DNA from: an uncultured Burkholderiales bacterium
GTDB taxonomy: Bacteria; Pseudomonadota; Gammaproteobacteria; Burkholderiales; Burkholderiaceae_E
Assembly: GCA_902826305.1 (NCBI GenBank)
Contig: CADEEH010000011.1
Location: 1 to 54,860 of the forward strand
DNA length: 54,860 bases
Direction of reading: 5' to 3'
Made by a program: the position numbers and the translations under genes. Below, in pieces: positions 45,502 to 52,420 of this stretch (its first letter is position 1; each line of letters opens with the position of its first letter). The notes below the pieces were generated by a model, which did not search any database, was not told where the DNA came from, and saw only the letters and a program-made list of their open reading frames with translations.

Positions 45502-47638
45502 GATGGCAATCGATGCGAAGGACATCAGAGGCAAGATCGACATTCCCCCGGGCGACGACCTGGTGCCGGTGCCGGCCCCGGTGAACGAAAAACCGGACCC
45601 GAATCGATTCTGCGATCTGGTGCTGACCGGCGGCGTGGCCAGCGGCGTGGTCTATCCGTGGGCGATCGTCGAACTGGCCCGTGCCTATCGTTTCAAGAAC
45701 ATCGGGGGCACGTCGGTCGGTGCGATGGCCGCCGCGTTGGCCGCCGCCGCGGAGTACGGGCGACAAACCGGCTTCGAGTCGTCTTTCGAGCCGCTGCGTC
45801 GGGTGCCTGCCGCTTTGGGCGAAGCCATGGACGACAACGGGCGGACCCGCATGTTGTCGCTCTTTCAGCCAAATGAACGTGGCAGGCGCCTGCTCGAGGT
45901 CTGGGCTGGGGTGTTCAACGGCAAACGCACCGCGGTCGGTACCGGTGTCGCGGGGTCCTGGGCCGCGGCGCAGGACGCAGCGGCGGCGAAAGCGGCGCAG
46001 GGAAGCGACGCCGCGGTCGAAACGGTGTCGTCGATCACCTTGTCGCGAGTCGTGTCCGAGTTCCTGCGGGTCTACAAGATGCCCGGCGGCTGGGGTGCGG
46101 CGATCGGATTCGTGTTCGCTGCAGTCGCATGCTGGCCGCCGGAATGGAGTCCCCCCGGCGTCATCCGCGTCGTGCTGGGTCTGATGCTCGTCATCGCAGC
46201 CGGGTTGACCGGGGTGGTGCTGGCGATCTGGTCGGACATCCGCCACGGGCTGATCGCCAACGACCTGGGGCTGTGCAGCGGTGCGACGTTGACGAAACGC
46301 GAGGCCAAGCAGCCCGGACTCACCGAATGGCTGCACAACGGTATTCAGCGAAGTGCGGGGCTGAAGACGACCGACAGGCCGCTGACGTTCCGCGATCTGT
46401 GGACTGCGCCCGCGTATCCGGGCGGCACACGTCCACAGGTCGACGAGGCTTCCCCGACCGCCAAGCGGACCATCAACCTGCAGATGGTCACGACCAGTGT
46501 GACCCACGGTCGGCCCTATCGACTGCCGTTGCTGGACGAGACAAGCCGGCTCTACTTCAAGCCAGAGGACATGCGTCGGTACTTTCCAGACGTCGTGTGG
46601 AAAGCGCTCGAGGCCAACGCCAAGCCGTACGTGCCTAGGCCCGGATCGCACCCCGAGCCAGGGTTGCAAGGCGCAGGTGTTCTCGAACTGCCGGGCGCTG
46701 ACCTGCCGATCGTCGTCGCGGCCCGTCTGAGCCTGAGTTATCCGCTGCTGTTCTCCGCAGTGCGCCTGTGGGCGATCGATCATGAGGCACCGAAAGGCGA
46801 GCGAGCGTTCAAGCCCTGCCACTTCTCCGACGGCGGCGCATCGTCGAACTTCCCGATCCATCTGTTCGACGCCGCGTTACCGCGCTGGCCGACCTTCGGC
46901 ATGTGGCTCGATCGCAGGAAGCCGTACACGTATCCGGAATCGGACGAAGACGGTCCGGTCAATGACGTCTGGCTGCCCAGGTTCAACCGGCAGGGCCGCA
47001 AGGACGGCTGGATCCGTTTTCACCCCGACGCCCGGCCGCACTCGAAAGTGCAGCAGGTGGATGGCCACCGCGCACAAGCCCGATTGCTGCTGGGCTTTCT
47101 GGGTGCGGTCGCGACCAGCGCCGTCGACTGGCGCGACCGGACCGCGCTGCGGCTGCCGCACGTGCGCAATCGGGTCGCGAGACTGTTCCTCAAGCCGTGG
47201 GAGGGTGGCCTGCACATCGGAATGCCGCGTGAGCAGATCCTGCGGATGGCCCATGTCTACGGCACCGAGACCGGCAAGCTGTTCGTCAAGCGCTTCGCGG
47301 ACGTGAACGGCAAGCAGCCGTCGCAGGCTTGGCGCGAACAGCGCTGGGTACGAATGGAACTCTTCCTGGAAGGGCTGCGTGAACGACTCACCGGTCTGAG
47401 CGATGGTGCCGCCTACTCGGCGTATACCGTTCCGATGCAAACGGCAATCACCGAAGCGCTCGAGGACGGTCCGGTCCGCGATCGGAGGGACGGCGGGCGA
47501 TTGTCACTCGCGCAGGCCGAATCCCTGAAGTGTTTCTTGAAGCGCCTGGAAACCCTTGAGACGGAGATTCGAGACGCCAGGTTCGAGGCAACCCGACGAA
47601 AACCTTCACCCGAGTTGCGATTGCGGTCGCCGCTTTGA
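45494..47638 (+). CDS. Patatin-like phospholipase with membrane segment
   Basis: 714 residues. Patatin core: oxyanion glycine-rich LTGGVASGVVYPWAIVEL near 55, nucleophile Ser74 in GGTSVGAMA, and catalytic Asp446 in CHFSDGGASSNFPIHLFD. The long insertion holds two hydrophobic segments (GAAIGFVFAAVACW and VVLGLMLVIAAGLTGVVLAIW) near residues 195-235, which suggests membrane anchoring. Both catalytic residues are present, so lipid acyl hydrolysis is expected. Its ATG (45494; 45503 possible) overlaps the DyP stop. Fourth gene of the operon; likely releases fatty acids for the haem enzymes. Confidence 0.87.
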   Translation: MTEMAIDAKDIRGKIDIPPGDDLVPVPAPVNEKPDPNRFCDLVLTGGVASGVVYPWAIVELARAYRFKNIGGTSVGAMAAALAAAAEYGRQTGFESSFEPLRRVPAALGEAMDDNGRTRMLSLFQPNERGRRLLEVWAGVFNGKRTAVGTGVAGSWAAAQDAAAAKAAQGSDAAVETVSSITLSRVVSEFLRVYKMPGGWGAAIGFVFAAVACWPPEWSPPGVIRVVLGLMLVIAAGLTGVVLAIWSDIRHGLIANDLGLCSGATLTKREAKQPGLTEWLHNGIQRSAGLKTTDRPLTFRDLWTAPAYPGGTRPQVDEASPTAKRTINLQMVTTSVTHGRPYRLPLLDETSRLYFKPEDMRRYFPDVVWKALEANAKPYVPRPGSHPEPGLQGAGVLELPGADLPIVVAARLSLSYPLLFSAVRLWAIDHEAPKGERAFKPCHFSDGGASSNFPIHLFDAALPRWPTFGMWLDRRKPYTYPESDEDGPVNDVWLPRFNRQGRKDGWIRFHPDARPHSKVQQVDGHRAQARLLLGFLGAVATSAVDWRDRTALRLPHVRNRVARLFLKPWEGGLHIGMPREQILRMAHVYGTETGKLFVKRFADVNGKQPSQAWREQRWVRMELFLEGLRERLTGLSDGAAYSAYTVPMQTAITEALEDGPVRDRRDGGRLSLAQAESLKCFLKRLETLETEIRDARFEATRRKPSPELRLRSPL

Positions 47639-47671
47639 CGCGCGCCACGAAGTCGTCACAGAATGCCCTGC

Positions 47672-48247
47672 ATGCAGAAACGACACCCCCGTCCGCTGTC
47701 GCTGCTCGCAACGAGCATCGCTGTTGCATTGACCGCCACCGGCTGCTCGATCCCCCGCCAGCCGTCACCGACCCTCGCAGCCGATACACCGGCCGCCGCC
47801 GACGTGGGCTACGTCTACGGCCGCTTCGCCGTGAACACCGGCCCGGACAAGCTGAACATGACCTTCACCTGCGCCAATGCGCAGACGCTGACGATCGTCC
47901 TCGAATACGACAAGCCCGCGCAGGTGAAGGCCTATCCGGTCAGGCCCGGCGACTGCTCGCTGACGCACACCCAGTTCGTCGGCGGTCGCGGCACGAAGGA
48001 AAGCGAGTACCGGGGCCAGCGGATGAACAGGATCACGATCCGCGCCGGCGAGGCGGTTTATGTCGGCGAGGTGATGGGGGTGATCTCGATGATCACGGGG
48101 CAGATGTCGCCGACGACCTCGATCGAGGGCAATCGGTGGGAGTTCCTGTTCAGCGACGACTACGAGGCGACCACCGCGGAGTTCCGGCGCCGATATCCGC
48201 GCCTGGCGGCATTGCCGGTCCGATCGGCGAGTGTCCGGTCGCGCTGA
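47672..48247 (+). CDS. Hypothetical lipoprotein or secreted protein
   Basis: 191 residues from ATG 47672 (MQKRHPRPLSLLATSIAVALTATGCS). A basic start, hydrophobic run and Gly-Cys resemble a signal peptide with a loose lipobox, so it is probably exported and lipidated. The rest is unrecognised (GYVYGRFAVNTGPDKLNMTF, EYRGQRMNRITIRAGEAVYVGEVMGV). It starts 33 nt after the patatin stop and may belong to the same transcript. ATG 47663 is an alternative. Confidence 0.6.
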   Translation: MQKRHPRPLSLLATSIAVALTATGCSIPRQPSPTLAADTPAAADVGYVYGRFAVNTGPDKLNMTFTCANAQTLTIVLEYDKPAQVKAYPVRPGDCSLTHTQFVGGRGTKESEYRGQRMNRITIRAGEAVYVGEVMGVISMITGQMSPTTSIEGNRWEFLFSDDYEATTAEFRRRYPRLAALPVRSASVRSR

Positions 48248-48278
48248 AAGTTGCCGCGCGATCACACGGACGTCACCG

Positions 48279-48725
48279 TCAGTTGGCCGTGGACGGATCC
48301 GCCTTGGGGGCCGCCGGCTTGCTCCCGCCCAGCTTCTTGTCGACCTTCTTGTAGGCGTTGCCGGTCGCGTCCGCGCCGCGCCTGACGCCGCGTGCCGTCG
48401 CCTCTTCGCCGCGATCCAGTCCGCGCTTGGTGGCGCCGGCCGCCTTCTTCACGCCGCCGGCGGTTGCCTCGTACCCGCGCTCGGCGCCATGTTCGACGGC
48501 CTCGACTCCCTTGGTGACCCCGCGGCCGGCGGCTTTCATGCCGCGCTCGGTGGCGGCGGCGCCGCGCTTGACGCCGCGCACCGTCGCCTCCTCGGCCCGC
48601 TCGAGCGAGTTCTCGACCCGCTGAACGACACCCGGGGACTGGGCCGGTTCGTCGGCCGCGGTCGCAGCCAAGGGCGCATACGCGGCGGCGAATGCGACGA
48701 GGATCGCGGTTCGGATCGAGCTCAT
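48279..48725 (-). CDS. Secreted 11-residue-repeat helical protein
   Basis: 148 residues. An N-terminal signal peptide (MSSIRTAILVAFAAAYAPLAATAA) is followed by about seven 11-residue repeats rich in Gly, Ala, Lys, Arg and Glu (RGVKRGAAATE, RGMKAAGRGVT, KGVEAVEHGAE, RGYEATAGGVK, RGEEATARGVR). Such 11-mer periodicity makes amphipathic helices, as in LEA-like proteins and apolipoproteins. It ends in a disordered KPAAPKADPSTAN tail. Function unknown; envelope or membrane association is a guess. Divergent from the class II aldolase gene; convergent with the lipoprotein gene. Confidence 0.7.
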   Translation of the reverse strand: MSSIRTAILVAFAAAYAPLAATAADEPAQSPGVVQRVENSLERAEEATVRGVKRGAAATERGMKAAGRGVTKGVEAVEHGAERGYEATAGGVKKAAGATKRGLDRGEEATARGVRRGADATGNAYKKVDKKLGGSKPAAPKADPSTAN

Positions 48726-48875
48726 GGCACCTCCTGGTCGGTGGGCGCACAGTTTGACACGGAGGCGCCTGTGCGGCTAAATTGCTAACATCTTAGTGAA
48801 CGGATCTGTTGCCGCTCGAAGACAGCCGGGCGCGTGTCGTGCCGCCGTACTCCGTTCCGTTGCCAGGAGTTCCTG

Positions 48876-49640
48876 ATGACCGCTGCCGCATTTGCCCGTC
48901 CCGAGCGTTTCACCGAAGCCGAGTGGGAGGCCCGGGTGCAACTCGCCGCCGCCTACCGGATCTTCGATCACCTCGGCTGGACCGAGCTGATCTACAACCA
49001 CCTGTCGCTGCGGGTGCCCGGCGAGCCGGGGCGGTTCCTGGTCAATCCGTTCGGATTGCACTACAGCGAGGTGACCGCCTCGAACCTGGTCAAGGTCGAC
49101 GTCGAGGGCAACATCGTCGGCCATAGCGACTGGCCGATCAACCCGGCCGGCTTCACGTTCCACGGGGCGATCCACGCGACGCTGCCCGACGCGCACTGCG
49201 TGATGCACGTCCACACCACACCGACGATGGCGGTCTGCTGCCTGGAAGAGGGCCTGTCGTTCACGAATTTCTACGCTGCCCATCTGTGGGGCAAGGTCGC
49301 GTATCACGACTTCGAAGGCATCACCGTGCATCGCGAGGAGGGCGCCCGGATCCTGGCGAGCGCCGGCGGCAAGCCGGTGCTGCTGCTGCGCAATCACGGC
49401 CCGGTGGTGATCGGGCAGACGGTCGCGCAGGCGTTCGCCTACACCTGGACGCTGACCCGGGCCTGCGAGGTGCAGATGACGGTGCAGGGCAAGGGAGCGC
49501 TGCGGCCGATCCCGGTGCCGGTGCTCGAGGGCTGCGTGCGCGATGCGCTGAACTTCAATCCGAAGTACGGCGCGGGCGAGGACGGCTTCGCCGCCCTGCA
49601 GCGGCTGGTGGACGCGAAGGATCCGGGATATCGGCGCTGA
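48876..49640 (+). CDS. Class II aldolase/adducin-family protein
   Basis: 254 residues from ATG 48876 (MTAAAFARPERFTEAEW) with AGGAG at 48864-48868. The Zn-binding pattern is HGAIHATLPDAHCVMHVHTTPTMAVC, with a further His in RNHGPVVIG near 180. This is the DUF-type adducin-like subgroup rather than a sugar-phosphate aldolase; reactions in this subgroup are mostly unknown. The 48726-48875 gap holds likely promoters. Followed 39 nt later by a HAD phosphatase, so the two may share a transcript. Confidence 0.85.
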   Translation: MTAAAFARPERFTEAEWEARVQLAAAYRIFDHLGWTELIYNHLSLRVPGEPGRFLVNPFGLHYSEVTASNLVKVDVEGNIVGHSDWPINPAGFTFHGAIHATLPDAHCVMHVHTTPTMAVCCLEEGLSFTNFYAAHLWGKVAYHDFEGITVHREEGARILASAGGKPVLLLRNHGPVVIGQTVAQAFAYTWTLTRACEVQMTVQGKGALRPIPVPVLEGCVRDALNFNPKYGAGEDGFAALQRLVDAKDPGYRR

Positions 49641-49679
49641 GGTAATCTCGGAGCCGTCCCAACGCGCGGCTCCCGGATC

Positions 49680-50309
49680 GTGTCTTCGCTCTGTGTCATC
49701 TTCGACCTCGACGGCACGCTGGTCGACAGCGAGCACCTGTGCAACCAGGCGATGCTCGACCTGCTGCCCGGCGTGACCCTGACCGTCGACGAGATGGTGC
49801 ACGCGTATCGCGGCCGCAAGTACGCCGAGATCATCGGCGACCTCGGGGCGCGTTTCGGCGTGACGCTGCCGGCCGATTTCGAGCGGGTCTATCGCAGCCG
49901 GGTCGCGCAGCGCTTCGACGAGCTGCTGCAGCCGACGCCGGGCGCACGCGAGATGCTGGCCGTCCTGCCGCACGCGCGATGTGTGGCTTCCAGCGGCCCG
50001 CGCGCCAAGATCGAACACGCACTCGAGGTCACCGGGCTGGCACCCTTCTTCGGCGACCGGATCTACAGCGCCTACGAGGTCGGTTCGTGGAAACCCGATC
50101 CGGGCCTGTTCCTGCACGCGGCGAGCCGGATGGGATTCCCGCCGGATCGTTGTGTGGTGATCGAGGACAGCGACGTTGGTGTGCAGGCCGCCCGCAACGC
50201 GTCGATGGGTTGCCTGCGTTACGTGCCGGGGGCGATCGACACCGTCGATGGCCAGTTCACGCGGATGGAGCAACTGCCGGCGCTGATCGCGGCGATCGAG
50301 GCGGCGTAG
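49680..50309 (+). CDS. HAD-superfamily phosphatase
   Basis: 209 residues. Motif I IFDLDGTLVDSEH at residues 7-19 (nucleophile Asp9), motif II VASSGPR, motif III Lys in GSWKPDPGLF, motif IV VIEDSDVGVQAA. Cap domain type C1, as in YieH/phosphoglycolate-like phosphatases. GTG start 49680. Substrate unknown. Lies 39 nt after the class II aldolase gene and may act in the same pathway. Confidence 0.87.
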   Translation: MSSLCVIFDLDGTLVDSEHLCNQAMLDLLPGVTLTVDEMVHAYRGRKYAEIIGDLGARFGVTLPADFERVYRSRVAQRFDELLQPTPGAREMLAVLPHARCVASSGPRAKIEHALEVTGLAPFFGDRIYSAYEVGSWKPDPGLFLHAASRMGFPPDRCVVIEDSDVGVQAARNASMGCLRYVPGAIDTVDGQFTRMEQLPALIAAIEAA

Positions 50310-50389
50310 ATCCGCTGCCGGGCAGGGGTTGTGCGGGGCGAGGGGCCGTGGTCATACTTCGGCACGAACCCAAGCTCGAGGAGACGACG

Positions 50390-50698
50390 ATGGATGCCAC
50401 CGTGGCGGTGATCGGCTATGTGCGATTCCCGGCGGATCGACTGGCCGAGGTGCGCCCGCACCTGAAGAAACTCGTCGAGGCGACCCGCGCCCACGACGGC
50501 TGCATCTCCTATGACGCCGGCGAGGATCCGTTCGATCCGGGACTGATCCACTTCTCGGAGCTGTGGCCCGACGCGCAGTCGCTGGCCCGCCACGGCCAAG
50601 CGGCACACATCGAGCCGTGGCGCGCGGCCACGCGTGCCTGTGGGTTGATCGAGCGCAAGTTCACCGCGTTCGACCTGAGCGGGGCTCGATCGATCTAG
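50390..50698 (+). CDS. ABM-domain monooxygenase-like protein
   Basis: 102 residues from ATG 50390 (MDATVAVIGYVRFPADRLAEV) with GAGGAGACG upstream. Ferredoxin-like ABM pattern: EATRAHDGCISYDAGEDPFDPGLIHFSELWPDAQSLARHGQAAHI, as in quinol monooxygenase YgiN-like proteins. Cofactor-free oxidation is the family activity; substrate unknown. The TAG stop shares the CTAG tetranucleotide with the convergent membrane-protein gene. Confidence 0.82.
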   Translation: MDATVAVIGYVRFPADRLAEVRPHLKKLVEATRAHDGCISYDAGEDPFDPGLIHFSELWPDAQSLARHGQAAHIEPWRAATRACGLIERKFTAFDLSGARSI

Positions 50699-51285
50699 AA
50701 GTAGAAGTTCACCCCGACCCCGACGTGATCCCCCTTGATGTCGGGTCCGGCGTTTTTCGCCTTGAACTTCTCGCTGACCCCGCGCACGCGGATACCGAGC
50801 CAGGGCGTCGCGAAGAACTCGGCCTCGAGCACCGGGCCGAGGCCGGCCTTGTACGATTCGTCGAGGTCGGAGCCGAAGCGATCACCCGACAGACGAGGAT
50901 TGGCGGTGTAGCGGATCCCCGCGCCCAAACGGAAGCGCGGGTGCAGGTAGATCGAACCCACCGCTTCGATCGGCACGCGGCTGAACGTGATCGAACCGTT
51001 GCGTGCACTCGCGTGATCGAAGTGGTAGCCGGCCGACACCATCACCGACGCGACCGGGCCGGCGAAGATCTCCAGTCCACCCTGCAGGTTGATCAGGTTG
51101 CCGGCCCGCAGCGTGTAGGTGTCGCCATTCGAATACCGTGCGGTGACCAGTTCGTCGCCCCCGCCGGTGGCCGCGACACCGAGGAAGAACCGGAACGGCC
51201 GGCCGGGATCCTGCGCCTGCGCCGCGGGTGCGCCGAGGCCGAGCGTGGTGATGACGGCGAGCGAGGAAAGAATCTTCTTGTTCAT
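50695..51285 (-). CDS. Outer-membrane beta-barrel protein
   Basis: 196 residues from ATG 51285 (MNKKILSSLAVITTLGLGAPAAQA), a clear signal peptide with AQAQ cleavage. The mature part alternates hydrophobic and polar residues in strand-like runs (LINLQGGLEIFAG, VMVSAGYHFDHAS, PRFRLGAGIRYTANP, GVGVNFYF) and ends in Phe, the usual signal for BAM insertion. Small eight-stranded barrel (OmpW/OmpX-like) is likely. No ligand is evident. Confidence 0.82.
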   Translation of the reverse strand: MNKKILSSLAVITTLGLGAPAAQAQDPGRPFRFFLGVAATGGGDELVTARYSNGDTYTLRAGNLINLQGGLEIFAGPVASVMVSAGYHFDHASARNGSITFSRVPIEAVGSIYLHPRFRLGAGIRYTANPRLSGDRFGSDLDESYKAGLGPVLEAEFFATPWLGIRVRGVSEKFKAKNAGPDIKGDHVGVGVNFYF

Positions 51286-51310
51286 CGGTAAACCTGCGAT
51301 CGAGGAGCGT

Positions 51311-52345
51311 TCAGCCGCCATTGTCGGTCGCACGGACGCCGCCGGCCAGTCCTTTGTTGTCTTCGACAACAGCCACGATCCAGCCTTCGATCGGATCGAT
51401 GCACGGGGGCAGGCCGAAACCCTGCGCGCGACGTTGCCATGCCCACGCCGCCTGCAGCGCGCAGAGCACTGCATCCAGGACATCCCCCGACGGGTCGTCG
51501 CGGCAGCGCTCGACGATCGACCGCTCCATCACCGCGTGCACCCCGAGCGGATTCGGTCCGTCGATGATACCGGCGAGGATCCGCTCACGTTCGGCGCGTC
51601 GCGGCCCGTCGTCGGCGCGCGAATCGGACTTGTACGAGCGGCGCGCGGCGAAGACGCGTGCCAGGTTGCCGGGATAACCCTCGAGCGCGACCCGTGCCGG
51701 ATCGGCGTCGTGTTGGCCGGGCAGGGTTACGCCGGCATCGAGCAGCCGGGGTGCGCCCGCATGCAGCATCAGCGCCACCGGGGGATTGACCCACTTCATC
51801 GACGGGCTCGATCCGGCGGGGCCGTCGGTGGCGCGGTGCGCGAACTTGCTGCCCGCGGGACGTGCATCGCAGTAGCCACGGAAGTGCTCGACCATCCGGC
51901 TCCGGGTCATCGATCGCAGGTGCCGGATCAGCGACGCCCACGGTTGTTGGCCGCTTGCGGGCCAACCGAGTTCGACCACCAGCTCGCGCGACAGGCCGAA
52001 CGGGAAGTCGAATGCGCCGATCCACGGTCCGTCGCGACGCAGGAATTGCTCGAACGCCTCGAACGTCGGCAGCTGATCGATCGATGTGATCAACAGCCGG
52101 CCCTGATCCATCCGACCGGTGGCGATCACGATCGGTTTGCGGGGTCGCGGTGCCGACGTGAAGTCGATGCCGTGGATCAGCGCATCGGCGAGCGGATCGG
52201 CCGCGTCGGCACGCGACGGTTCGCGATCAGGCCCACACACATCGGTCGACGCGGCCGGATTCAGATCGGCAGTCCCGGGATCCTGCGGCAGGGCATGTTT
52301 TTCATATTCGTCGAGCCGCGGTTCGGAGGAAGGGGTGCCCCACAT
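51311..52345 (-). CDS. DUF429 protein (predicted RNase H-like fold)
   Basis: About 344 residues from ATG 52345; the conserved part begins HGIDFTSAPRPRKPIVIATG, then WIGAFDFPFGLSRELV, VALEGYPGNLARVF, and EDNKGLAGGVRATDNGG region with AVLCALQAAWAWQR. DUF429 proteins have an RNase H-like fold; nuclease activity is a prediction. The start is uncertain: ATG 52405 is in frame but lies 15 nt from the next gene, and 52345 still gives a 57-residue disordered extension. Divergent from the IOR gene. Confidence 0.72.
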   Translation of the reverse strand: MWGTPSSEPRLDEYEKHALPQDPGTADLNPAASTDVCGPDREPSRADAADPLADALIHGIDFTSAPRPRKPIVIATGRMDQGRLLITSIDQLPTFEAFEQFLRRDGPWIGAFDFPFGLSRELVVELGWPASGQQPWASLIRHLRSMTRSRMVEHFRGYCDARPAGSKFAHRATDGPAGSSPSMKWVNPPVALMLHAGAPRLLDAGVTLPGQHDADPARVALEGYPGNLARVFAARRSYKSDSRADDGPRRAERERILAGIIDGPNPLGVHAVMERSIVERCRDDPSGDVLDAVLCALQAAWAWQRRAQGFGLPPCIDPIEGWIVAVVEDNKGLAGGVRATDNGG

Positions 52346-52356
52346 TGTGGAACCAG

Positions 52357-52381
52357 GGGTACCGGAAGTAAACCGGTGCCC
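52357..52381. promoter_or_regulatory. Inverted repeat before the IOR gene
   Basis: GGGTACCGG (52357-52365) and CCGGTGCCC (52373-52381), 8 of 9 pairs, 7-nt loop AAGTAAA. It lies 39 nt before the IOR start and next to the DUF429 start, so it may be an operator for one or both divergent genes. No clear -35/-10 was found. Confidence 0.4.
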
Positions 52382-52420
52382 GCGGAGGAAGATAAGCTTG
52401 TGCATCGAAGGAGGGGATCG

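Noticed and set aside
38392-47638. Canonical CBASS or Pycsar system
   Set aside because: No CD-NTase, Cap2/Cap3 or cyclic-nucleotide-binding domain is seen, and the cyclase domain has non-standard residues. Patatin alone is not enough to name either system.
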